DNA of 5,645 nt. It comes from an uncultured Bacilli bacterium. GTDB taxonomy: Bacteria; Bacillota_I; Bacilli_A; Mycoplasmatales; Mycoplasmoidaceae. The first letter of the stretch is position 1, and each line of letters starts with the position of its first letter. Shown here piece by piece: positions 1 to 5,645 of the stretch. A program made the position numbers and the translations under genes. The notes beneath the pieces were generated by a model. The model was not told the origin of the DNA. It saw only the letters and a list, made by a program, of their open reading frames with translations, and did no database searches. Location of the stretch: assembly GCA_904501665.1 (NCBI GenBank), contig CAJGBT010000039.1:1-5645 (forward strand), in the 5' to 3' direction.

Positions 1-125
1 CATATCTCACTCAAACTCATATAGTTGTTTAAGTGGAGTGTCAAGCTGTATTTTTTTAATTATCAGTGCGACCTGTGATGGTCTATGTCATTGTCCCATA
101 TCTTCCCCATTTCTGGGCAATTTAT
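1..125. other. Foreign segment replacing the 3' part of cas1; probable mobile-element end
   Basis: Bases 61-120 are about 47% G+C (my count, 28 of 60), far above the flanking cas DNA. The Cas1-like reading frame stops resembling Cas1 near 120-135, where this segment begins. It holds a small perfect hairpin (CCCA TTTC TGGG, 106-117). On the minus strand it uses TGG for Trp, unlike the TGA-only cas genes. I could not recognise a transposase in any frame over so short a stretch. Inference: this is the end of an insertion sequence or another recombined element that continues left of the window. The family and exact breakpoint are unknown. Confidence 0.5.
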
Positions 126-533
126 CTCAAACACTCTAATTTCATATTCATCATTAATACAATTAAAAATTTTAAGAATTTTAATTTGATTAGTAATCTT
201 TTGTCTAATAATATTAGATCAAAGATTAGATTTAAAAGTATGATTTCATTCTATTTGAGTATTAAGAATTTTTAAAGAATTATAATTACCACTAATTGGC
301 AACAATTGTGTATGTGGTAAATGTTTATCATCACAAATAATTACATTTACATTGTATTCAGATAGTTTATTTATTAATTGAATTGATAAATTAATTTGTA
401 CATTATCTATTAATAGTGTATCTATATCATTGATTGGAATGGTTATTTTATCATCGTTATTAAAAATAATTAGATTATCTAAAAATAGTCTTAACCTTTG
501 TGCATTTTCTATTTCTACAATTTTTCAACCCAT
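60..533 (-). pseudogene. cas1: CRISPR-associated Cas1 (type II), N-terminal half only, 3' end replaced
   Basis: Cas1 is the integrase of the Cas1-Cas2 spacer acquisition complex. Read with TGA as Trp, the frame gives 157 codons from ATG at 533-531 to TAA at 62-60. The product starts MGWKIVEIE and carries LLIDNVQINLS, VNVIICDDKHLPHTQLLPISG and QIEWNHTFKSNLWSNIIRQK, matching the N-terminal half of type II Cas1 (S. pyogenes Cas1 has MGWRTVVV, VIFCDDKRLP, WSETVKSQVWTTIIAQK). Similarity ends near residue 135 (EYEIRVFE). The last ~20 residues (INCPEMGKIWDNDIDHHRSH) come from the richer-GC foreign segment. Intact type II Cas1 is about 290-300 aa, and its metal-binding Glu/His/Asp lie in the missing C-terminal half, so an active integrase is not expected. 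The start is chosen because MGW is the family's usual beginning. No good Shine-Dalgarno precedes it, and the tracrRNA terminator ends only ~20 nt upstream. Confidence 0.88.
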
Positions 534-556
534 ACTTTTTTACAAAGATAGACAAT

Positions 557-576
557 AAAAAAGCCTCCAAAGAGGC
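557..576 (-). terminator. Intrinsic terminator ending the candidate tracrRNA
   Basis: The minus strand reads GCCTC-TTTG-GAGGC followed at once by six T's and then ATT. This is a textbook rho-independent terminator in an otherwise A+T-rich region. It would end both the tracrRNA and cas9 transcripts, leaving cas1 dependent on readthrough or its own promoter. Confidence 0.88.
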
Positions 577-596
577 GGTTGCGACATTTTAGTCTT

Positions 597-626
597 GTCT
601 TGACATAGTAACATATATTAACAAAC
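597..626 (-). other. Predicted anti-repeat of the tracrRNA
   Basis: This ~30-nt stretch separates the 5' hairpin from the nexus stem and has no strong internal fold. In type II systems the complement of this stretch, read on the plus strand from 597, should resemble the 5' part of the CRISPR repeat. It begins GTCTTGACATAG; with one G-U wobble a repeat starting GTTTTGACATAG would also pair, which fits the usual GTTTT start of type II-A repeats. This is inference from position and analogy only. Confidence 0.5.
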
Positions 627-651
627 TAAGCCACACTATTGTGGCATAATT

Positions 652-679
652 ATTATAACAAATTATTTAATGTCATCAA
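652..679 (-). promoter_or_regulatory. Promoter for the candidate tracrRNA, inside the cas9 3' end
   Basis: A perfect -10 hexamer TATAAT (657-652, minus) lies 16 nt after TTGATG (679-674), which matches the -35 consensus at four positions. The -35 lies in the last codons of cas9 and the -10 just after its stop. The predicted start, about 7 nt downstream near 645, coincides with the first base of the 5' hairpin. Confidence 0.6.
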
Positions 680-3600
680 CTGATTTTATATTATAAACAT
701 TACCTAATGGATCAACATCACATATTTTATATTCATTTCATTTTTCTGGAGAAATAAATAATCTTTTTTTCTCTACTTTGCCTTTTTCGTTAGTTTTAAT
801 TTCAAGATCTTTATAAACATATTTAATTTCAATTTTATTATTAGTCCCACCAGATACATAGAAAAGTTTATTTTCTTTCAATAAACATGAACCACGTTTT
901 AACTCAATATAGTTATTAGATGAAATTTTATCTTTTAAAATTGAATTTATTTTTTCTTCATCAGGTTCTAATATTGAAGAACCGTTTTTATTCTTTGATT
1001 TTAATAATAACACATTAATATATACAGGTAATACATTACCATTTTTATCTTTATATAGTCTAATTGATGTTCAATTTAAATTATCATAAAAAGCTTTATT
1101 ATTATGACCTTTTAATCTAAACTTTGATTTTATATCATTAATTTCTGAATCTTTATACCTTAAGTATCTCAAAAATATTGGATTATTAAATATATTTAAA
1201 ACTACTTTATCAGTTCTTATATTCTTAGATTCCAATTCTTTTTTTATAATATCAGATTCCATATAATTAATAAAAGGGTTTTTGGAGTTACCGTTAAGAT
1301 AATCTAAATAAATCTTATTTAGTTCATCATAAATATTTTTATCACATAGTAATTTTTCTCTATCTTTACATTCTTCACCAAAGTATTTTTTTAAATTACT
1401 AATTTTATCTTTCTTTGTAGATAAAATATCTAACTTTGTAATTTTAAAGTATATAGTTTTATGATCTTTTTCTTCTTTTCTAATAGAATACAATGTTTCA
1501 TTTGATAATGGTATATTATCCTTACTAACAATCATTCTTGAAAATCTAATAAATTTTTCTTTTATATTTTTATCTAAATAATTTCTCATTTCTTTTTCAA
1601 AAGATTTAGCAGATTTATTAAATTCTTCATTTTTAAATATGTTGCTATTATCAAAAATAACTTCTCCTGTTTGATTATTAACTCAACATACTTTGTCGTC
1701 TTTTGTAACCTTCTCTCAATCTAGATATTTATTTTTAATCAATGATTCAATTTTACTATTGATACCAAGAAAACATATTATAGAGGCATCGATTGCATGA
1801 TGAGAATACTCTTCTCTTTTTTTCATAAGTAATCTATCTGGTTTTTCATCTTTTTGATAATCTTTTTCGTTAAAATAATTATTTCTAGCAAAATTTGTAA
1901 TACTACCGTTAATAACGTTAATTATCACTTTTTTATCTTTGTATTGTTTTGAACTATTAAAAAAGTCTTTTAGGTTATTTAAAAATAAACGCGAGATATA
2001 CCTAGTATCATTTAATTGTCTATTAACAAAACCATTTAAATCTGAGATAGGTTCTCCTTCATATAATAAAAACTTTTCTTTTTTATTTTTATATTTATTT
2101 TGTAATTGTTTTAATTCTTTACTATCACTTACTAACATTCTATTACCAATGTCATCTAATGTTTTTTCAATTCTTTGTTTATATTCTTTATGATATTTTC
2201 CTTTACCACTTAATCATTGATTTGGTGTTAAAGAACCCTTCTCATGGTTATTAGTAGCTTTGGTTAAAACTTTATTATTTAATGAATCTGTAAATGAATA
2301 AGTGTATGGAATAATGTGATCAATATGATATTCATTTGGTTTTGATAACAAGTCGTCTAAATTTATATATTCTCCATCATAAACATCGCACATTCCTTGT
2401 TCACATCATAGTAAAAACTTTATTTTGTTTTCACCTTTTTTTATCTTATTTATATCAACTTTATGATGTTCAATTAATTTTTCTAATCTTTCCTTATTGT
2501 CTTTGTTTAATTTATCAATTGCTTTTTTACCATCTTCAGAGTTTAAATCTCTAGCCATTTCTATTACAATATTAGAAATTTCATAGTCTTTATATTTCTT
2601 ATTTTTCATTATTGAATTTAAAACCTTAATGGCTTGATTAAAAGTCTTTTAACAGTGGAAGGCATTATTTCATCTTTGTATAAATTCTCTGGAAAATATT
2701 TATATTTAGAAAATTTATTTTTATCTGATTGATGGTGTTCATCAAAAAATGTCATTTGATTTTTAGTTTGGTTAGAATTTGATTCACCTTCTTTTTTTAA
2801 GGCATATTCGATAAATTCATTTTGTGCTTTTTTAGATAATGACGAAGTTCCAGTAGATCAAAAATTTAATTCTGCTAATTTAGCTATTTTATCATCATTA
2901 ATTTTATTTAAAGTTTCATTGCTAGAATTTTTAAAAAATTCCTTTAAATGTTTTGTTCTATCTTCAGTATTTTGATAATTTACACCAGCATCAAATATAT
3001 TAGAATATAAATTCCTATCATTTAAAAGCGATGTTTCTTGTCCCAATTCTTCTCTAAATCATTTCATTATTTCTCTACATGATTTAAGTTCTTCTATTAA
3101 GAATTTATCCTTATTATCTTTTCTTAATCCACTTATAATTTGATCTTTTTTATAGCCTAAATGTTTTAACATTTTATCTAAAGTTAATTTACTTTCATCT
3201 GTAATAGATAATATTTCATTTTTTTCTTCACATGTTAAAAAGAAAGATATACCATCGTTATCTTTTAACTTTAAATTAGCTAAATCATTTAATAAGTTAA
3301 AAACTTCTGTAATTGGTGATTTTTTATAATTTCTTGGTTCATTAGGATAGTATGTACATTTTCCAATTAAATTATCTCAAAGGTTACCACCCTTTCAAAT
3401 TAATTGGCCTTTATCATTAAATTGTGTCCTTCCATATTTACTTAATTGCCTTTCTGAACCAGGACCTTCTGAATAATGACGGTGTCTTTTAAATAAATCA
3501 ATAAATTTATTAATAAAATCTTCATCAATATTAGAATTAGATAATATTTTTCTAATCTCATCTTGATACTTATGATTTGGAATAATTTGATTTTCATCAT

Positions 3601-4159
3601 TACCTAAAACTCTTCCTGTTTGTTTAAATCATTCATGTTGATTTTCACAAGGATATAAATTTTCATTATATGTTTTTTTAAGTTGCTCTAATTTACTTTT
3701 CTTTTCTCTATCTTCTTTTTTTTCATTATCATCATCAATAGTTAAAATTGTTCCACGATGTTTGATATAGTTATGTAAAATCAAAACAAGTTCGTTAGTA
3801 GCAAGTTTTTCTTTCAATCCTTTTACCTTTATTTCTACAGGTAAATAATATGAATCAGTATTTTCGTCATATATAGGATTTGTAATATATTCCTTAAATT
3901 TTTCTTCATTAGAAATAATTTTATATTCAATAAGTAATTTACATAGTTCATCTTTTCTTAATTTTAAACGACGAATTCTTCTTCTTCTACCTCTTGCAGT
4001 TCTTCTAGTTTCAACATCAGAAAAACTATTATTTTGTGGATCATCAAATAGTCTAACACCCATATCAATGATAATTCTATTGTTTTTATCTGTATTATCA
4101 ATAATAGATCAACCGACAGATGTGGTACCAAGATCAAAACCTATAGCAATTTTTTTCAT
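663..4159 (-). pseudogene. cas9: Cas9 nuclease (small type II-A kind), full length but with one frameshift
   Basis: Cas9 is the RNA-guided DNA endonuclease of type II CRISPR. Restoring one base gives about 1165 aa, close to S. thermophilus CRISPR1 Cas9 (1121 aa). In order: RuvC-I IAIGFDLGTTSVGW (catalytic D9); Arg-rich bridge helix RRTARGRRRRIRRLKLRK (52-69); REC lobe with GPGSER, IGKCTYYPNEPR and FNLLNDLANL; RuvC-II IVIEMARD (E534); HNH YHIDHIIPYTYSFTDS (H615) with NKVLTKATNNHEKG (N638); VNRQLNDTRYISR; RuvC-III YSHHAIDAS (H788, D791); then WED/PAM-interacting regions. The ATG at 4159 has AGGAG 5 nt upstream and puts RuvC-I at the N-terminus. The lesion is at 2645-2650: frame 1 ends in TAA (2620-2618) after residue 513, while homology (TFNQAIKVLNSI) continues one base back. 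A lost A in the short A-run (VKKTFNQ or VKRTFNQ) explains it. It is otherwise open throughout. All Trp codons are TGA. A sequencing error is possible. Confidence 0.96.
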
Positions 4160-4164
4160 ATATT

Positions 4165-4169
4165 CTCCT
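4165..4169 (-). promoter_or_regulatory. Shine-Dalgarno of cas9
   Basis: AGGAG on the minus strand lies 5 nt before ATG 4159-4157. It decides the start in favour of MKKIAIGFDLG. Confidence 0.85.
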
Positions 4170-4175
4170 AGTTCT

Positions 4176-4246
4176 AAAGTACGCACTTTTGTAAGATAAA
4201 AGAAGATTTTTAAGTTAGTAATTTGAATGCTTACAAGTTCTTACAA
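4176..4246 (-). promoter_or_regulatory. cas9 leader with repeated TTGTAAG motifs and a small hairpin
   Basis: Reading the minus strand towards cas9, TTGTAAG occurs twice, 10 nt apart (4246-4240 and 4236-4230). Its complement CTTACAA follows at 4195-4189, so either copy could form a 7-bp stem. Next to it is AAAGT-GCGT-ACTTT (4189-4176), just upstream of the Shine-Dalgarno. No convincing -10/-35 pair stands out. The region could be a 5' UTR structure or an operator, but no regulator can be named. Confidence 0.3.
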
Positions 4247-4299
4247 TAAATAAGATTTAAATTTTAAAATTTTATTAATAATAGATTAATAAAAATTAG

Positions 4300-4335
4300 A
4301 CTATGTCCCTATATTGAGACAAATATGGACATAGT
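4300..4335. repeat. Long imperfect palindrome (possible bidirectional terminator)
   Basis: ACTATGTCC (4300-4308) and GGACATAGT (4327-4335) are perfect 9-bp inverted arms. ATATT/AATAT extends the stem inside after two unpaired bases (CT), leaving a GAGACA loop. On the minus strand the stem is followed by CTAATTTTTATT, and on the plus strand by TTTAAATAATT, so it could end transcripts from either side. It lies between the cas9 leader and the IS remnant. It could also be a recombination or element-end sequence. Confidence 0.6.
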
Positions 4336-4404
4336 TTAAATAATTAACTTATATATTATATATTAATTCATTTAATTATCTAAAATATTTAAATGTTTAA
4401 ATCA
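4336..4404. other. Non-coding A+T-rich spacer
   Basis: Nearly pure A/T DNA between the palindrome and the left motif of the insertion sequence. I see no gene, RNA or clear signal here. Confidence 0.6.
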
Positions 4405-4418
4405 CCATCTTTCTGGAC
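4405..4418 (+). repeat. Leader motif of IS copy A
   Basis: CCATCTTTCTGGAC matches CCATCTTTTTGGAC at 5486-5499 at 13 of 14 positions. Each lies about 40-50 bp before the pre-transposase hairpin, so both probably mark the same part of two related IS copies, perhaps the left end. Confidence 0.5.
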
Positions 4419-4448
4419 TGGCTAGTAAAATTAAGTTGGACAATAAAA

Positions 4449-4476
4449 AATCCCACCAAATATAATTGGTAGGATT
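4449..4476 (+). terminator. Hairpin upstream of transposase, copy A
   Basis: AATCC-C-ACCAA pairs with TTGGT-A-GGATT around an ATATAA loop (10 pairs, one mismatch), with A's before and TAGTCC after. Hairpins in this position in insertion sequences often block or attenuate transcription arriving from outside. Copy B has a hairpin of different sequence at the same place. Confidence 0.6.
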
Positions 4477-4502
4477 AGTCCACTTATTTTTAAACAACTT
4501 CT

Positions 4503-4510
4503 GGAAGGGA
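4503..4510 (+). promoter_or_regulatory. Ribosome binding site of transposase copy A
   Basis: GGAAGGGA lies 5 nt before ATG 4516. Copy B has GAGAGGA 3-4 nt before its ATG. This supports the ATG followed by TATTTTAAACA as the common start. Confidence 0.6.
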
Positions 4511-4515
4511 CCTAT

Positions 4516-5527
4516 ATGTATTTTAAACATAAATTCATTTATTAAACATAAAAAGATCGAAAAAGTGTGAAACCTTAACATCTAATGAAAAGTATCATTC
4601 AGTGATAAAGTTATATGAAGATTTTATTAAACAATATTTAAGAGCATTAAATAAGAACAATGATGTTAATGCTCAAAAAGCAGCATATAAATTCTTGAAT
4701 AAATTTCAATGATATTTAACTACTATTCAAGAAATTGAATTTCAAAAATTAAGTATTAATGATTATTTTAGATTAAAAAGAAAGTATTCAAGAACACAAT
4801 TTTTTTGCCCTTAAAAATAAAATCATTAATTTAATCAATAAATCCTATTTTATTTGAACTGATCATATTGATAAATTACCAATAAATAAAAATATTGAGA
4901 ATAAATATAATAAGGAATCCAGAAGAAAATATTATTATCATCCTAAAAGGCATCAAATTATTGAGCCCGGTCATGTTCAACTAGATTTAAAAATATTAGG
5001 AGGAAATGAAAATGGATTAAACAGATTATTCCAATTTTCAATATGATAGATACTCATTCTCGATTTACATATAGTTTAGCACTAGATAATGCATCAACAC
5101 AAAATATTATGTATGCTATTGAATCAGGATTTAAATATTTTAAAAGCAATGGTATCAAAATTAAGTCTGTTCAAACTGATAATGCGATGATGTTTAAGAA
5201 CACAAATTTTATTCATGCAATGAATTTGTAAAATTGCTTAAAACTAAAGGTGTGATTAAAAGGTTAATCCAATTTGGTCAACCTGAGTGTAATGGTTGTT
5301 TAGAAAAATTTCATAATACTATCGATAAAAAATGTTGCTCACAATTTAAACAAGCAAAATCACTTGATGAAATTAAAAGAATTATTTTTTGTTTTAGTTA
5401 TGAATATAACTGCAAAAGGTTCCATTATTATTTAGAATTAGAACATCTGCCTTATGCTCAAAAATTTTTAATACTGTTTTTATACCCATCTTTTTGGACA
5501 CCCCTATATAATGTATCTAAGGGGTAG
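4516..5527 (+). pseudogene. DDE transposase (rve-type integrase core), multiply frameshifted
   Basis: The reconstructed protein would be about 320 aa. It begins MYFKHKFI, then LLNIKRSKK, a Lys-rich helical region, KYYYHPKRHQIIEPGHVQLDLK, IDTHSRFTYSLALDN, IKSVQTDNAMMF, GQPECNGCLEKFHNTI and RFHYYLELEHLPYAQKF. The DDE triad is visible as D in VQLDLK (4984-4986), D in QTDN (5178-5180) and E in CLEKFH (5303-5305). Frame breaks lie near 4537-4545 (stop TAA), in the seven-T run 4800-4806, near 5041-5049 (TGATAG) and near 5216-5222 (NEFVKLL needs one more A). Two Trp codons are TGA. The final frame runs on to 5527 into the leader of copy B, so the native stop is lost or obscure. The gene encoded a cut-and-join transposase but cannot make an active one now. 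IS3 versus IS481 affiliation is unsettled. Confidence 0.85.
5486..5499 (+). repeat. Leader motif of IS copy B
   Basis: CCATCTTTTTGGAC is the partner of 4405-4418 with one mismatch. It is followed by ACCCCT/AGGGGT inverted arms (5500-5505 and 5520-5525) that enclose a TATAAT box (5507-5512). This box may be the transposase promoter's -10, though I find no well-spaced -35. Confidence 0.45.
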
Positions 5528-5532
5528 ACGAA

Positions 5533-5563
5533 AAAATCCCCCAAAAGGACCTTAGGGGATTTT
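5533..5563 (+). terminator. Hairpin upstream of transposase, copy B
   Basis: AAAATCCCC (5533-5541) pairs perfectly with GGGGATTTT (5555-5563). It reads as an intrinsic terminator in both directions. It occupies the same place as the copy A hairpin but with a different stem sequence. Confidence 0.7.
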
Positions 5564-5599
5564 AGTCCACTTCAAAAACACTACTTTTGAGAGGACATT

Positions 5600-5645
5600 A
5601 TGTATTTTAAACAAAAAAAATATTTTTTACTGAATAAAAAAGAAA
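5600..5645 (+). CDS. Transposase copy B, N-terminal start, cut by window edge
   Basis: ATG after GAGAGGACATT opens a frame reading MYFKQKKYFLLNKKE to the end of the window. It aligns with MYFKHKFI and LLNIK of copy A and keeps the frame where copy A has its first frameshift. Only 15 residues are visible, so whether the copy is intact cannot be judged. Confidence 0.6.
   Translation, partial: MYFKQKKYFLLNKKE

Larger units (their letters stand above)
554..646 (-). ncRNA. Candidate tracrRNA between cas9 and cas1
   Basis: On the minus strand, in cas9's orientation, a TATAAT box is followed by about 90 nt with tracrRNA architecture. It has a 5' hairpin (GCCACA/TGTGGC, 645-630), an unpaired A/U-rich stretch that would be the anti-repeat (about 626-597, ending CAAGAC), an ACAAGAC-TAAAAT-GTC nexus stem (GAC 594-592 with GTC 585-583), and a final G+C-rich hairpin with a T-run. 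The anti-repeat/nexus junction closely parallels the S. aureus tracrRNA motif ACAAGGC-AAAAT-GCC. In S. thermophilus CRISPR1 the tracrRNA also lies between cas9 and cas1. Expected role: pair with the CRISPR repeat and load crRNA into Cas9. Pairing cannot be confirmed because no repeat array is in the window. It could instead be only a 3' UTR plus terminator of cas9. Confidence 0.72.
4405..5485 (+). mobile_element. Degenerate insertion sequence, copy A
   Basis: This region holds one decayed DDE transposase with a leader that is shared with the copy starting at about 5486. Shared parts are CCATCTTT(C/T)TGGAC, an AATCC...GGATT hairpin, TAGTCCACTT, a purine-rich ribosome binding site and ATGTATTTTAAACA. 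The left boundary is set by the first shared motif. The right boundary is set where copy B's leader begins. I could not find clean terminal inverted repeats or a target duplication, so the limits are approximate. The IS3/IS481-like DDE superfamily is likely; no named IS is claimed. Confidence 0.6.
5486..5645 (+). mobile_element. Second related insertion sequence, copy B, 5' end only
   Basis: It repeats copy A's leader in the same order and orientation (CCATCTTTTTGGAC, hairpin, TAGTCCACTT, purine-rich site, ATGTATTTTAAACA), directly after copy A's transposase. The two are therefore head-to-tail. Its frame is still open at the window edge. Confidence 0.6.

Noticed and set aside
1..125. Assignment of the left segment to a named IS family
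   Set aside because: It is too short, with no recognisable transposase motif. Naming a family would be guesswork.
66..275. Plus-strand ORF of 69 codons
   Set aside because: It is antisense to cas1 and the foreign segment, with low-complexity A/T-rich content and no recognisable domain.
630..645. The GCCACA/TGTGGC hairpin as the cas9 terminator
   Set aside because: On the minus strand no T-run follows it, and it sits at the predicted start of the tracrRNA. The real terminator is at 557-576.
1..660. cas2 or csn2
   Set aside because: After cas1 is truncated near 125 there is no room and no similarity to either gene in the window.
1939..2554. Plus-strand ORFs opposite the HNH and RuvC-III region
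   Set aside because: Their Phe/Leu-rich composition is what the complement of Lys/Asn/Glu-rich coding DNA gives. They are shadows of cas9.
2630..2660. Programmed -1 ribosomal frameshift in cas9
   Set aside because: No X-XXY-YYZ slippery heptamer lies in the zero frame at the switch, and Cas9 is not known to use frameshifting. A lost base or a sequencing error is simpler.
738..4063. Separate minus-strand ORFs as individual small genes
   Set aside because: All are pieces of one Cas9. The breaks are TGA codons at positions where tryptophan fits, plus one real frameshift.
4170..4440. CRISPR array between cas9 and the IS
   Set aside because: There are no repeats of 30-36 bp with regular spacing. 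Only one palindrome and short heptamer repeats are present.

Overview
The window is very AT-rich and reads through in-frame TGA codons as tryptophan. I count twelve such Trp codons in cas9 alone and saw no TGG there. This points to a mollicute (Mycoplasma or Spiroplasma-like); the species cannot be named from the sequence. With TGA read as Trp, a string of apparently separate small minus-strand ORFs joins into one Cas9 gene.

Layout: (1) 1 to about 125 is a richer-GC segment of unknown origin that replaces the 3' half of cas1. (2) 60-533 (minus) is the N-terminal ~135 residues of a type II Cas1 followed by a short foreign tail. (3) About 554-679 (minus) holds a promoter-like sequence, a candidate tracrRNA and a strong intrinsic terminator, lying between cas9 and cas1. 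(4) 663-4159 (minus) is a nearly complete cas9 of about 1165 codons. All nuclease residues are present, but a single 1-nt frameshift lies just before RuvC-II. (5) 4170-4404 is the cas9 leader and intergenic DNA, with a 9-bp-arm palindrome. (6) 4405 to about 5527 (plus) is a decayed insertion sequence whose DDE transposase is broken by at least four frameshifts. (7) 5486-5645 (plus) is the start of a second related copy, with an open frame to the window edge.

The locus looks like a type II-A CRISPR-Cas system of the small-Cas9 kind (the REC-region motifs and the tracrRNA position resemble Streptococcus thermophilus CRISPR1). It seems to have been eroded by mobile elements on both sides. Adaptation is lost here: cas1 is truncated before its metal-binding residues, and no cas2, csn2 or CRISPR array is visible. 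Cas9 would make a 513-aa N-terminal product unless the frameshift is a sequencing error, is suppressed, or is bypassed by re-initiation at an ATG a few bases after the premature stop. The tracrRNA retains a recognisable promoter, anti-repeat, nexus and terminator. The most interesting points are the recent-looking cas9 lesion with all active sites conserved, the orphan tracrRNA from which the lost CRISPR repeat can be predicted, and the hairpin in front of each transposase that keeps its pairing although its sequence has diverged.
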